Below, one piece after another: positions 54,850-62,376 of a stretch of DNA of 64,000 nucleotides (position 1 is its first letter; each line of letters starts with the position of its first letter). The position numbers were made by a program, and so were the translations under genes. The notes under the pieces are model-generated. The model did not search any database and was not told the DNA's origin. It saw nothing but the letters and a program-made list of their open reading frames with translations. The DNA comes from Aquisphaera giovannonii (lineage in GTDB: Bacteria > Planctomycetota > Planctomycetia > Isosphaerales > Isosphaeraceae). The stretch is taken from the NCBI RefSeq assembly GCF_008087625.1, contig NZ_CP042997.1, positions 8,308,001 to 8,372,000 on the forward strand. The letters run 5' to 3'.

Positions 54850-55318
54850 CTCACCCGGTCGCCGGACGGAGGCGGCTGCTGCGGGATGCGCGCCGGCCGG
54901 GGCTCGCCCGGTCGCCGGACGGAGCCGGCTCCCACGGGATGCGCGCCGGCCGGGGCTCACCCGGTCGCCGGACGGAGCCGGCTCCCACGGGGATGGGCAC
55001 CCGGTCGCCGGACGGAGGCGGTTGCTGCGGGATGCGCGCTGGTTGGGGCTCACCCGGTCGCCGGACGGAGCCGGCTCCCACGGGGATGGGCACTCGGTCG
55101 CCGGACGGAGGCGGTTGCTACGGGATGCGCGCCGGCCGGGGCTCACCCGGTCGCCGGACGGAGCCGGCTCCCACGGGGATGGGCGCCCGGTCGCCGGACG
55201 GAGGCGGCTGCTGCGGGATGCGCGCCGGCCGGGGCTCACCCGGTCGCCGGACGGAGCCGGCTCCCACGGGGATGGGCACTCAGTCGCCGGACGGAGCCGG
55301 CTCCCACGGGGAGGGCTC
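54850..55318 (+). repeat. higher-order array of alternating 53- and 40-bp units
   Basis: The core GTCGCCGGACGG starts at 54858, 54911, 54964, 55004, 55057, 55097, 55150, 55190 and 55243; a variant start (AGTCGCC) is at 55283. Spacings are 53, 53, 40, 53, 40, 53, 40, 53, 40. The alternation gives a 93-base super-unit. Most 40-base units contain GGAGCCGGCTCC, a perfect 12-base palindrome; the 53-base units mostly read GGAGGCGG at that place. Located directly after the fucosidase. Confidence 0.9.
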
Positions 55319-55337
55319 CTCGTGCGCCGCGCACGCC

Positions 55338-55910
55338 TCAGCCGCCCGGCCGCGTGCCTCGTTCGAGCCCTTCGCCCCAGGCCTGGAGGTCGTCGGCGTC
55401 GCCGGCCTTGCCGCCCTTGCGGAGAGCCTTGATGAGGCCGTCGAGCGCGTCGAAGAACGGGCGGTTGGCGGGCCGGTCGCGGGGGATGCGGCCGCCGAAG
55501 GTCGGGGGGAGGCTCTTCTTGACCAGGTCCACGGCGTAGCCGAAGTGGCCGCGGGCCAGGTCCGGGTCGCCGAAGGCCTCCAGCGCGATCCGGCCGAGGG
55601 CGACGTGGACCCAGAGGTTGTCGTGGCAGGCCTGGAGCGCGAAGCGGAGGGCGTCGCGGGCCTCCTCGGGCTCGCCGGCCTTCCAGAGCTCGAGCCCCTC
55701 CGCGTAGTCGAGCTCGGCCTCCTCCACGCATCGGGGGTGAATCAGCTCGAAGGCGTCGCGACCGCCGCCGATGGCCCTCAAGCCGATCGGCCCGGTCCGC
55801 GCCGGTCGCGGGCGCGGCCCCGGCGGGCCGGGCCGGCTCCCCGCCGGCCTCCGGTTTGCATCGCCCTTCCGGGGCGGTCTGGGACGCCCATCCCCGTTCG
55901 TGTTGGCCAT
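55338..55910 (-). CDS. conserved TPR-like hypothetical protein
   Basis: 190 residues. After a Pro/Arg-rich N-terminal 50, a helical core (CVEEAELDYAEGLELWKAGE, EEARDALRFALQACHDNLWVHVALG, DLARGHFGYAVDLVKKSLPP) is TPR-like. No signal peptide. Function not recognised; short TPR proteins usually mediate protein contacts. ATG 55910. It is convergent with the repeat array. Confidence 0.65.
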   Translation of the reverse strand: MANTNGDGRPRPPRKGDANRRPAGSRPGPPGPRPRPARTGPIGLRAIGGGRDAFELIHPRCVEEAELDYAEGLELWKAGEPEEARDALRFALQACHDNLWVHVALGRIALEAFGDPDLARGHFGYAVDLVKKSLPPTFGGRIPRDRPANRPFFDALDGLIKALRKGGKAGDADDLQAWGEGLERGTRPGG

Positions 55911-56149
55911 GGAACAGAGCCCCCGGCTCGCAGGTTCGCCTCAGCAAGCGGAGCCGCCACCCGGTGGGGCTCCGTCGGCCGGGCTGCCCGGCTCACCTTG
56001 AGGTTAGCGGCGATCCGCCCCGGCGGCAACCGGCGGGAAGCATGCATGCGTCGACGAAATCGAGAATGGAGCTTTTTTCGATTTCCCCGGCGGATCCTAC
56101 CGTTATCCTGAGCCCATCCATCTCCCCCCACCAGCCAAGGAGGCACGAC
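55911..56149. other. divergent gap before the LRR gene
   Basis: 239 bases between divergent genes, with an A+T-richer part (56060-56110) likely to hold promoters. No clear boxes. Confidence 0.3.
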
Positions 56150-57328
56150 ATGCAGCGGCGACTCGTGCGCGGGATGTCCTTTGCGATACTGCCCATCGCG
56201 ATCGCGGGGAGCTCGCTCGGATATTATGGGCGGGACCTGAGGGTGCGGCTGTTCGGCACGGCGAAGGAGCGGGCCATCGCCGAGATCCTCGCGAAGGCGG
56301 GCTCGTACCGGGTCGACGAGGCCCAGGCCGGGCGCCCGGTCGTCAAGGTGGACCTGTCGTTCACCGAGGTCGATCGGTCGGGCATCGAGCTCGTCGGCCG
56401 GCTGCCGGGCGTCCGCGCGCTCAACCTCCTGAATACGGAGCTGGACGACTCGGACATCTCGGGCCTGGAGTCGCTGACCGAGGTCCGGTCCCTCAACCTG
56501 ATGGCCACGCACGTGCGCGGGACGTCCCTCAGCCGGTTCAAGGGCATGGCCCGGCTCCAGACGCTGAACCTCCAGGGGACGGACGTCCGCGACGGGTGCC
56601 TGGCCGGGCTGGCGAACTTCCCCGACCTCAGGCTGCTCAACCTGAGCTACACGGCGATCACGGATGACGGGCTCACCCCGCTGGACGCACGGGCGGCGGG
56701 CGACGGGGCGGGGGGCACGGGCCGGGAGGGGGCGTTGCGGTCGGTCGACCTCGGCGGGACCTTCGTCCACGGGCAGGGCCTGCGCCATCTGGAGGGTCAT
56801 CCGCACCTGCGGGGCCTCTTCCTCGCCCAGAGCCGGGTGGACGACTCGGGGCTCGTGGGGCTGGATCGGCTCTCCAGCCTCCAGGTCCTCGACCTCCACG
56901 GGACGGCGGTCGGCGACGAGGGCCTGGGCCACCTGCGCGGCCTGACGGGCCTGCGGTCGCTGAACCTGGGCTACACGGCGGTCGGCGATGGCCTCCCCGC
57001 GCTGGAGGCCCTCAAGGACCTCGAGAGCCTCAACCTGGAGAGCTGCAAGCTCGGGGACCGATCGTTCCTCGCCCTCGGCCGCCTTCCCAGGCTGCACAGC
57101 CTGAACCTGAGCCGCTGCGGGCTCTCGGACGGGGCGATGGAGCGGATCTCGGAGCTGAAGGGCCTGGACGAGCTCTCCCTGAGCTCCAACGCCATCACGG
57201 ACGCGGGCCTGGAGGCCCTCGGCCGCATGCCGAACCTGAAGGCCGTCGCGCTCGGCCACAACCGTTGCACGCCCCGGGGCCTGAAGCACCTCCGCGAGTC
57301 GTCCCCCCGGCTTCGCATCCTCCTCTGA
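56150..57328 (+). CDS. leucine-rich-repeat protein
   Basis: 392 residues. An N-terminal membrane segment (GMSFAILPIAIAGSSLGYYG) anchors or exports it. From about residue 85 there are about ten LRRs of 23-26 residues with the pattern LxxLxxLxLxxTxVxDxxL (LTEVRSLNLMATHVRGTSL, LQVLDLHGTAVGDEGLGHL). LRRs of this planctomycete type mediate protein binding; no enzymatic domain. ATG 56150 has AAGGAGG upstream. Confidence 0.85.
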   Translation: MQRRLVRGMSFAILPIAIAGSSLGYYGRDLRVRLFGTAKERAIAEILAKAGSYRVDEAQAGRPVVKVDLSFTEVDRSGIELVGRLPGVRALNLLNTELDDSDISGLESLTEVRSLNLMATHVRGTSLSRFKGMARLQTLNLQGTDVRDGCLAGLANFPDLRLLNLSYTAITDDGLTPLDARAAGDGAGGTGREGALRSVDLGGTFVHGQGLRHLEGHPHLRGLFLAQSRVDDSGLVGLDRLSSLQVLDLHGTAVGDEGLGHLRGLTGLRSLNLGYTAVGDGLPALEALKDLESLNLESCKLGDRSFLALGRLPRLHSLNLSRCGLSDGAMERISELKGLDELSLSSNAITDAGLEALGRMPNLKAVALGHNRCTPRGLKHLRESSPRLRILL

Positions 57329-57491
57329 GCCAGCAGGGCCGGGCCGGCGGTCGGACGTCGCCGCGCCGACCCTGCCCTGCGAATCCGCGCGAAATCGCCG
57401 CCGCGATCCTCAGGAATGGGCGCCAGCCGCGTCTAAGGGTTCGGAGGGTGCGGTTTCCCCTCGCCTGTGTCCACCAGAGGGAGGACGTGAG

Positions 57492-59861
57492 ATGCGAGCG
57501 CGGCAGGTCCTGCGGCGGAGCGGATGGGGCACGGTCGCCCTGATCGTCGGCCTCTCGTGTGCCCCGGGCGTCCTGGCCCAGGGCTTCATCGTCGATCGGC
57601 GGCCCGGCATCCCGATCGCCAGGTCGTACGAGATCCGCGAGGTCGCGATCGACGCGAGGGTCCGCGACCAGGTCGCGGAGGTCCAGGTCTCCCAGACCTT
57701 CCACAACCCCGGCTCCGTCCAGATCGAGTCCGAATTCCTCTTCCCGCTCCCCGAGGATGGCGCGGTGCAGAACTTCGTCCTGATGGTGGACGGCAGGGAG
57801 CTGCCGGGCCGCCTGATGACGAAGGAGGAGGCGAGGCGGATCTACGAGGAGATCGTCCGGTCCAAGCGCGACCCGGCCCTGCTGGAGTACATGGGGCGGG
57901 GGCTCTACCGCACGAGCGTCTTCCCGATCCCGCCGGGCGCCGAGCGCAAGGTCACGATGCGGTACACCCAGCTCTGCAAGCGGGACCGCGACCTCGTGGA
58001 GTTCTCCTATCCGCTGAGCACCCAGAAATTCACGACGAAGCCGATCCAGCGCCTGGGCGTCCGGATCGCGATCTCCAGCAAGTCGGCCATCAAGTCGATC
58101 TACTCGCCGAGCGACGACGCGCGGATCGACCGTTCGGGGGACCACGAGGCGAGGGTGAGCCTCGAGCGCCGGGACGTCGTGCCGTCGGCGGACTTCCGCC
58201 TGGTCTACTCGCTCGGCGACGGCGCGATCGGGGCCTCGGTCCTGAGCTACCGGCCGAGCGCCGGCGAGGACGGATATTTCCTGCTCCTGGCCAGCCCGGA
58301 GGTCAAGGCGGCGGACAGCCGGCCGCTCCCCAAGACGGTGGTCTTCGTCCTGGACCGCTCCGGCTCGATGGCGGGCAAGAAGATCGAGCAGGCGCGGAAG
58401 GCCCTGAAGTCGGTCCTGAACAACCTGCGCGAGGATGACCTGTTCAACATCGTGGTCTACGACGACCGCTCCGAGAGCTTCCGGCCGGAGCTCCAGCGGT
58501 ACACGTCGCGGACGAGGGAGGAGGCCGAGCGCTTCGTGGAGAACATCCGCGAGGGGGGCTCCACCAACATCGACGCGGCGCTCAAGGATGCGCTGGCGAT
58601 GATCCGGGACGACTCGCGGCCCAGCTACGTGCTCTTCCTCACCGACGGCCTGCCGACGGCCGGCGAGACCCAGGAGCTGAAGATCGCCGAGAACTGCCGC
58701 CGGGACAACCTGCGCCGGGCCAAGATCTTCTCCTTCGGCGTCGGCTACGACGTCAACGCCCGGCTCCTCGACCGCCTGAGCGGCGGCAACGGCGGGACGA
58801 GCGAATACGTCAAGCCCGACGAGGACATCGAGGCCCACGTCGGCCGCTTCTACGCCAAGCTGACGAGCCCTGTCCTCGTCGACACCCGCATCGAGCTCTC
58901 CGGGACCGACGTCAACCGGACCTACCCCCGCGACGTGCCCGACCTCTTCGACGGCGGCCAGATCGTGTGGGTGGGCCGCTACCGGCAGTCGGGGCCGACG
59001 ACGGTGCGGATCGGCGGCAAGGTCGGCGGCGAGCGCCGGTCGTTCGAGTTCCCCGCCGAGCTGGCCGAGGCGGGCCGCGGCGGCGGCCACGACTTCGTGG
59101 AGCGGATCTGGGCCACGCGACGCGTCGGCTATCTGATCGATCAGATCGACATGTCCGGGCAGAATCGCGAGCTGATCGACGAGCTCGTGGGCCTGAGCAC
59201 GAAGTACGGGATCATGACGCCGTACACCTCGTTCCTGGCCGACGAGCGCGTGCCGCTGGCCGCGGCGACGGCGAACGCCATGAGGGCCGGGGAGTCGGCC
59301 CAGGCGCTCGGCTCGGTGAGCGGCGAATTCGGGGTCTCCCAGCGCGGGCTGAAGCAGGGCTACATGCAGGCCGACCGGGCCGCCGCGGCCGGGGCCTTCG
59401 CCGAGTCGGAACGGTTCGCGCATCACGCGATGAGGGACATGGGCGGGTACGGGCCCGTTCCCGGCATGGGGGGCGCGGGCATGGGGGGCATGATGGGCGG
59501 CCGGGCCGGCGGCGCGCCGGCCCGCCCCCAGGCCTCCGCCAAGGCGGCCAGCTCCGCGCCGGAGGGCTTCGGCCGGCGGGCCGATGGCAAGGATGAATCC
59601 AGGCTGGCCGAGGGCCGGGCGACGGTCCGCCAGCTCGGCGCCAAGACCTTCTATTACAAGGACAATCGCTGGATCGACTCGACCGTCAAGCCGGACGAGG
59701 ACGCGAAGGCCCGGCGGATCCGCCAGTTCAGCGACGAGTTCTTCGCCCTGGCCAGGTCCCAGTCCGCCGAGGTCAACCAGTACCTGACCTTCGGCGAGCC
59801 GGTGACCGTCAATCTGGACGGCACGGTCTACCGCATCGATCCCGACGAGGCGCGGCCCTGA
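57492..59861 (+). CDS. VIT and von Willebrand factor A domain protein
   Basis: 789 residues. Signal peptide to about residue 29. VIT domain (about 45-165: FLFPLPEDGAVQNFVLMVDG, MTKEEARRIYEEIVR) then VWA (about 285-460) with the complete MIDAS DRSGSM, plus TNIDAAL and TDGLPTAGE. A VIT-associated region follows; the tail (from about 640) is Gly/Met-rich (GMGGAGMGGMMGG) then a helical end. Extracellular metal-dependent adhesion is likely, and VIT/VWA genes are abundant in planctomycetes. ATG 57492 behind GGGAGG. No repeat partner nearby. Confidence 0.9.
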   Translation: MRARQVLRRSGWGTVALIVGLSCAPGVLAQGFIVDRRPGIPIARSYEIREVAIDARVRDQVAEVQVSQTFHNPGSVQIESEFLFPLPEDGAVQNFVLMVDGRELPGRLMTKEEARRIYEEIVRSKRDPALLEYMGRGLYRTSVFPIPPGAERKVTMRYTQLCKRDRDLVEFSYPLSTQKFTTKPIQRLGVRIAISSKSAIKSIYSPSDDARIDRSGDHEARVSLERRDVVPSADFRLVYSLGDGAIGASVLSYRPSAGEDGYFLLLASPEVKAADSRPLPKTVVFVLDRSGSMAGKKIEQARKALKSVLNNLREDDLFNIVVYDDRSESFRPELQRYTSRTREEAERFVENIREGGSTNIDAALKDALAMIRDDSRPSYVLFLTDGLPTAGETQELKIAENCRRDNLRRAKIFSFGVGYDVNARLLDRLSGGNGGTSEYVKPDEDIEAHVGRFYAKLTSPVLVDTRIELSGTDVNRTYPRDVPDLFDGGQIVWVGRYRQSGPTTVRIGGKVGGERRSFEFPAELAEAGRGGGHDFVERIWATRRVGYLIDQIDMSGQNRELIDELVGLSTKYGIMTPYTSFLADERVPLAAATANAMRAGESAQALGSVSGEFGVSQRGLKQGYMQADRAAAAGAFAESERFAHHAMRDMGGYGPVPGMGGAGMGGMMGGRAGGAPARPQASAKAASSAPEGFGRRADGKDESRLAEGRATVRQLGAKTFYYKDNRWIDSTVKPDEDAKARRIRQFSDEFFALARSQSAEVNQYLTFGEPVTVNLDGTVYRIDPDEARP

Positions 59862-59880
59862 GCCGGCCGGACCGGTCGCC

Positions 59881-59920
59881 CGCGAGGCCGCCCGGGGCGA
59901 TCCCCCCGGGCGGCCTCGCG
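59881..59920. terminator. strong hairpin terminator between convergent genes
   Basis: CGCGAGGCCGCCCGGGG (59881-59897) pairs perfectly with CCCCGGGCGGCCTCGCG (59904-59920): a 17-bp stem, 6-base loop. It lies between the VIT/VWA stop and the grpE stop and can serve both. Confidence 0.75.
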
Positions 59921-59933
59921 CCGGCGGGTCGGG

Positions 59934-60695
59934 TCACTTGCGGAGCATGTACACCGAGACGATCTCGGGGCGGATGACCTTGTCGCCGGCCTGGAATCCC
60001 GGGCGATGGCGGACGGCGACGGTGCGGGTCTGCTCGGGCAGGTCGGTGGGGACGGTCGTCACGGCCCGCTGGCGCCGGGGGTCGAACTCCTCGGCCTCGT
60101 TGCGGTAGGGCTCCACGCCCTGGCGGTAGAGGATGTCCTCGATCGCCGTGCGGATCGACTCGAACGCGCCCCGCACCGCGGCGGAGCGGGCCTCGTCCTC
60201 GGCCGGCTGGGCGTCGGCCATCTTGCCGATGTCGTCGTGGAGCTGGATCAGGTCGATGAAGATCGGCCGCTGGACCTTCAGGAGCAGGTCCTGCTTGTAC
60301 TCCTGGAGCTCGGCGTGGAGCCGATCGACGACGCGTTCCCGGGCGGTCTCGGCGCGGACCTCGCGGTCGAAGATCGCCTGCAGCGTCGAGAACTTCTGCT
60401 CCAGGGCGATCCCCAGCTGGCTGATCGCCGCGGCGATCCTCGCCGTGGAGTCGACGGCCGGCGGCTCCGGATGCGGCCGGAGCATGTGCGGGATCATCAC
60501 CTCCTCCGTCTCCTCCTCCTCTTCTTCGACGTCCAGGGGCACGGGGACTTCGCTCAACCTGGGGCCCTCCGCGGGCTCGGGGCCCTCGGCGAGAGGGGCG
60601 CCGGCGGGGACCTGCGGCCATTCCCCGGTGTCCCCGGGCCCCGGCCCCTCGGCCCCCTTCGAGGGCCCCTCGTCCGATCGTTCGTTCTCGGGCAT
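59934..60695 (-). CDS. grpE: GrpE nucleotide-exchange factor
   Basis: Exchanges ADP for ATP on DnaK in the heat-shock chaperone cycle. The 253-residue protein has a long acidic N-terminal extension (with EEEEEETEEV) where the usual coiled coil begins, then the GrpE core (ERVVDRLHAELQEYKQDLLL, FIDLIQLHDDI) and the C-terminal beta part (VIRPEIVSVYML). Recognition of the late motif is weaker than for most GrpE. ATG 60695 has GGAG upstream; a longer start at 60746 is possible. No dnaK or dnaJ in this window. Confidence 0.7.
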   Translation of the reverse strand: MPENERSDEGPSKGAEGPGPGDTGEWPQVPAGAPLAEGPEPAEGPRLSEVPVPLDVEEEEEETEEVMIPHMLRPHPEPPAVDSTARIAAAISQLGIALEQKFSTLQAIFDREVRAETARERVVDRLHAELQEYKQDLLLKVQRPIFIDLIQLHDDIGKMADAQPAEDEARSAAVRGAFESIRTAIEDILYRQGVEPYRNEAEEFDPRRQRAVTTVPTDLPEQTRTVAVRHRPGFQAGDKVIRPEIVSVYMLRK

Positions 60696-60878
60696 CGTCT
60701 CCGCTCCAGGCCGGGACGCGGGGGCGGGCCCGCGCGATCCGGCCATCGAGGTCCCCGGCGGCAGCGTCCTTGTGCTGGGCCCCGGCCAGGTTACACTGGC
60801 GGACGCATTCCGTCGTGCGAGTCATCTATGGCGATCCGCCCCCGCCCCGCACGGCGGGGCGACGAGGAGTCACCGACA
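60696..60878. other. divergent gap grpE / DUF1080 gene
   Basis: 183 bases between divergent genes. It contains the sequence before the DUF1080 start with GAGGAG; no clear promoter was fixed. Confidence 0.3.
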
Positions 60879-61565
60879 ATGAGGAAAAGCCTGCTCTCCT
60901 TCGCGCTCTTGCTGACCGCCGCCGCGCCCGGCCGCGCCGCCGAGGACGGCGAAGGCCCGCCGGCCACCGCGTGCGGCGCGAAGCCCCCCGCGGGCGCCGT
61001 GGTCCTGCTCGGCCAGGGCAAGCCCGAGGGCTGGGTCGGCTCCGACGGCAGGGCGCCGATCGACTGGCCCTTCGCCGATGGAATTCTCACGGTCGGGCAC
61101 GGCGATATCAAGACCGAGAAGACCTTCGGGGACTTCGAGTTGCACCTCGAGTTCAACGTCCCCTACATGCCGCAGGCCCGCGGGCAGGCCCGCGGCAACA
61201 GCGGCGTCTACCTCGCCGGCAACCATGAGCTCCAGGTCCTCGATTCCTACGGCCTGCCCACGGAGAGCCACGAGTGCGGCGCGATCTATTCGCAGGTCGC
61301 CCCCTCCGTGAATGCCTGCAAGCCGCCGCTCCAGTGGCAGGCCTACAGCGTGATCTTCCGCAAGGCCCGGGTGGAGGGCGGCAAGGTCGCGAAGAAGGCG
61401 CGCGTGACCGTCTTCCAGAACGGCACGAAGATCATCGACGACGCGGAGGTCGTGCCGACGCCCGGCGGCCTCGGGAATCCCGAGGGCTCCGACGGCCCGC
61501 TGCTCCTCCAGGACCATGGCAACAAGGTCCAGTACCGGAACATCTGGATCAGGCCGCTGGGCTGA
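60879..61565 (+). CDS. DUF1080 (3-keto-disaccharide hydrolase-type) protein
   Basis: 228 residues with a signal peptide (MRKSLLSFALLLTAAAPGRA). DUF1080 is a concanavalin-like beta sandwich; FELHLEFNVPYMPQARGQAR, GNSGVYLAGNHELQVLDSYG and WQAYSVIF are its typical blocks. Family members in Bacteroidetes hydrolyse 3-keto-glucosides, and planctomycetes have many copies. ATG 60879 lies behind GAGGAG. Periplasmic or extracellular. Specificity unknown. Confidence 0.85.
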   Translation: MRKSLLSFALLLTAAAPGRAAEDGEGPPATACGAKPPAGAVVLLGQGKPEGWVGSDGRAPIDWPFADGILTVGHGDIKTEKTFGDFELHLEFNVPYMPQARGQARGNSGVYLAGNHELQVLDSYGLPTESHECGAIYSQVAPSVNACKPPLQWQAYSVIFRKARVEGGKVAKKARVTVFQNGTKIIDDAEVVPTPGGLGNPEGSDGPLLLQDHGNKVQYRNIWIRPLG

Positions 61566-61579
61566 GCCCCGGGCGCCCA

Positions 61580-61618
61580 CGGCCCCGGGCCCCGCGTCAT
61601 CGCCGGGGCCCGGGGCCG
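61580..61618. terminator. strong hairpin terminator between convergent genes
   Basis: CGGCCCCGGGCCCCG (61580-61594) pairs perfectly with CGGGGCCCGGGGCCG (61604-61618), 15-bp stem, 9-base loop, between the DUF1080 and tpx stops. Confidence 0.7.
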
Positions 61619-61655
61619 CGAAGGGCCGCGGCGGGGCGCGACGCGTCCGGCCCGG

Positions 61656-62186
61656 TCAGGCGCCCGCCGCGGATCGCAGGGCCGCGAGGGCGGGCTCGTA
61701 GTCCGGCTCGGACCCGATCTCCGGGACGTACTCCGCATAGGTGACCTTGTTGGACGGGTCGACGACGAACACCGCCCGCGCCAGCAGGGGGATGGGCAGC
61801 CCCTGGATCAGCACGCCGTAGTGCTGGCCGAAGCTGTGGTCGTGGACGTCGGACAGGTTGGAGAGGTTCTCGATGCTGGCCTCGGTGCAGAACCGTGCCT
61901 GGGCGAACGGCAGGTCCAGGCTCACCGTGTAGGCCGCGACCTTGTCGGCGAGGGCCTTGAGCTCCTCGGCGAACCGCTTCGTCTGCTTGTTGCAGACCGG
62001 GGTGTCCAGCGACGGGACGACGTTGAACAGTCGGGCCTTGCCCGCGGTGTCCGCCAGCTTCACGACGGCGAGCCCGGCCCCCACGCACTCGAAGTCCGGG
62101 GCCGCGTCGCCCGGCTTCAGCCTCGGGCCGACCAGCTCGATCGGGTTCCCCTTGAAGGTCACTTCGCCCTTGCGCGTCTCTGCCAT
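61656..62186 (-). CDS. tpx: thiol peroxidase
   Basis: 176-residue atypical 2-Cys peroxiredoxin that reduces peroxides in the periplasm or cytoplasm. The peroxidatic Cys is in SLDTPVCNKQT and the resolving Cys in ARFCTEASIENLSNL, as in Tpx. The usual N-terminal GNPIELVGPRLKPGDAAPDF is present. ATG 62186 (MAETRKG) was chosen; ATG 62195 is three codons longer. Convergent with the DUF1080 gene. Confidence 0.93.
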   Translation of the reverse strand: MAETRKGEVTFKGNPIELVGPRLKPGDAAPDFECVGAGLAVVKLADTAGKARLFNVVPSLDTPVCNKQTKRFAEELKALADKVAAYTVSLDLPFAQARFCTEASIENLSNLSDVHDHSFGQHYGVLIQGLPIPLLARAVFVVDPSNKVTYAEYVPEIGSEPDYEPALAALRSAAGA

Positions 62187-62376
62187 GGCTCTCATTCCTG
62201 CTCGGGTGAGGATTCGCCGGCGGCCCCGGCGGGGCCCACGAGCCGTTAGGGTAGCCTCGCCGTTGGTGCAGACGCAAGCGGTCCGCATCGCCTAGAATGG
62301 GCCGATCAGGCGTGCCCGGCCCGTCGCCGGCCGCGCCGTCTCGAGGCGGAGGCGCGGGCGCAAGGGCCCGATCACG

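Noticed and set aside
54850-55318. CRISPR array
   Set aside because: Spacing is regular, but the sequences between cores are themselves repeated, with no unique spacers and no cas genes.
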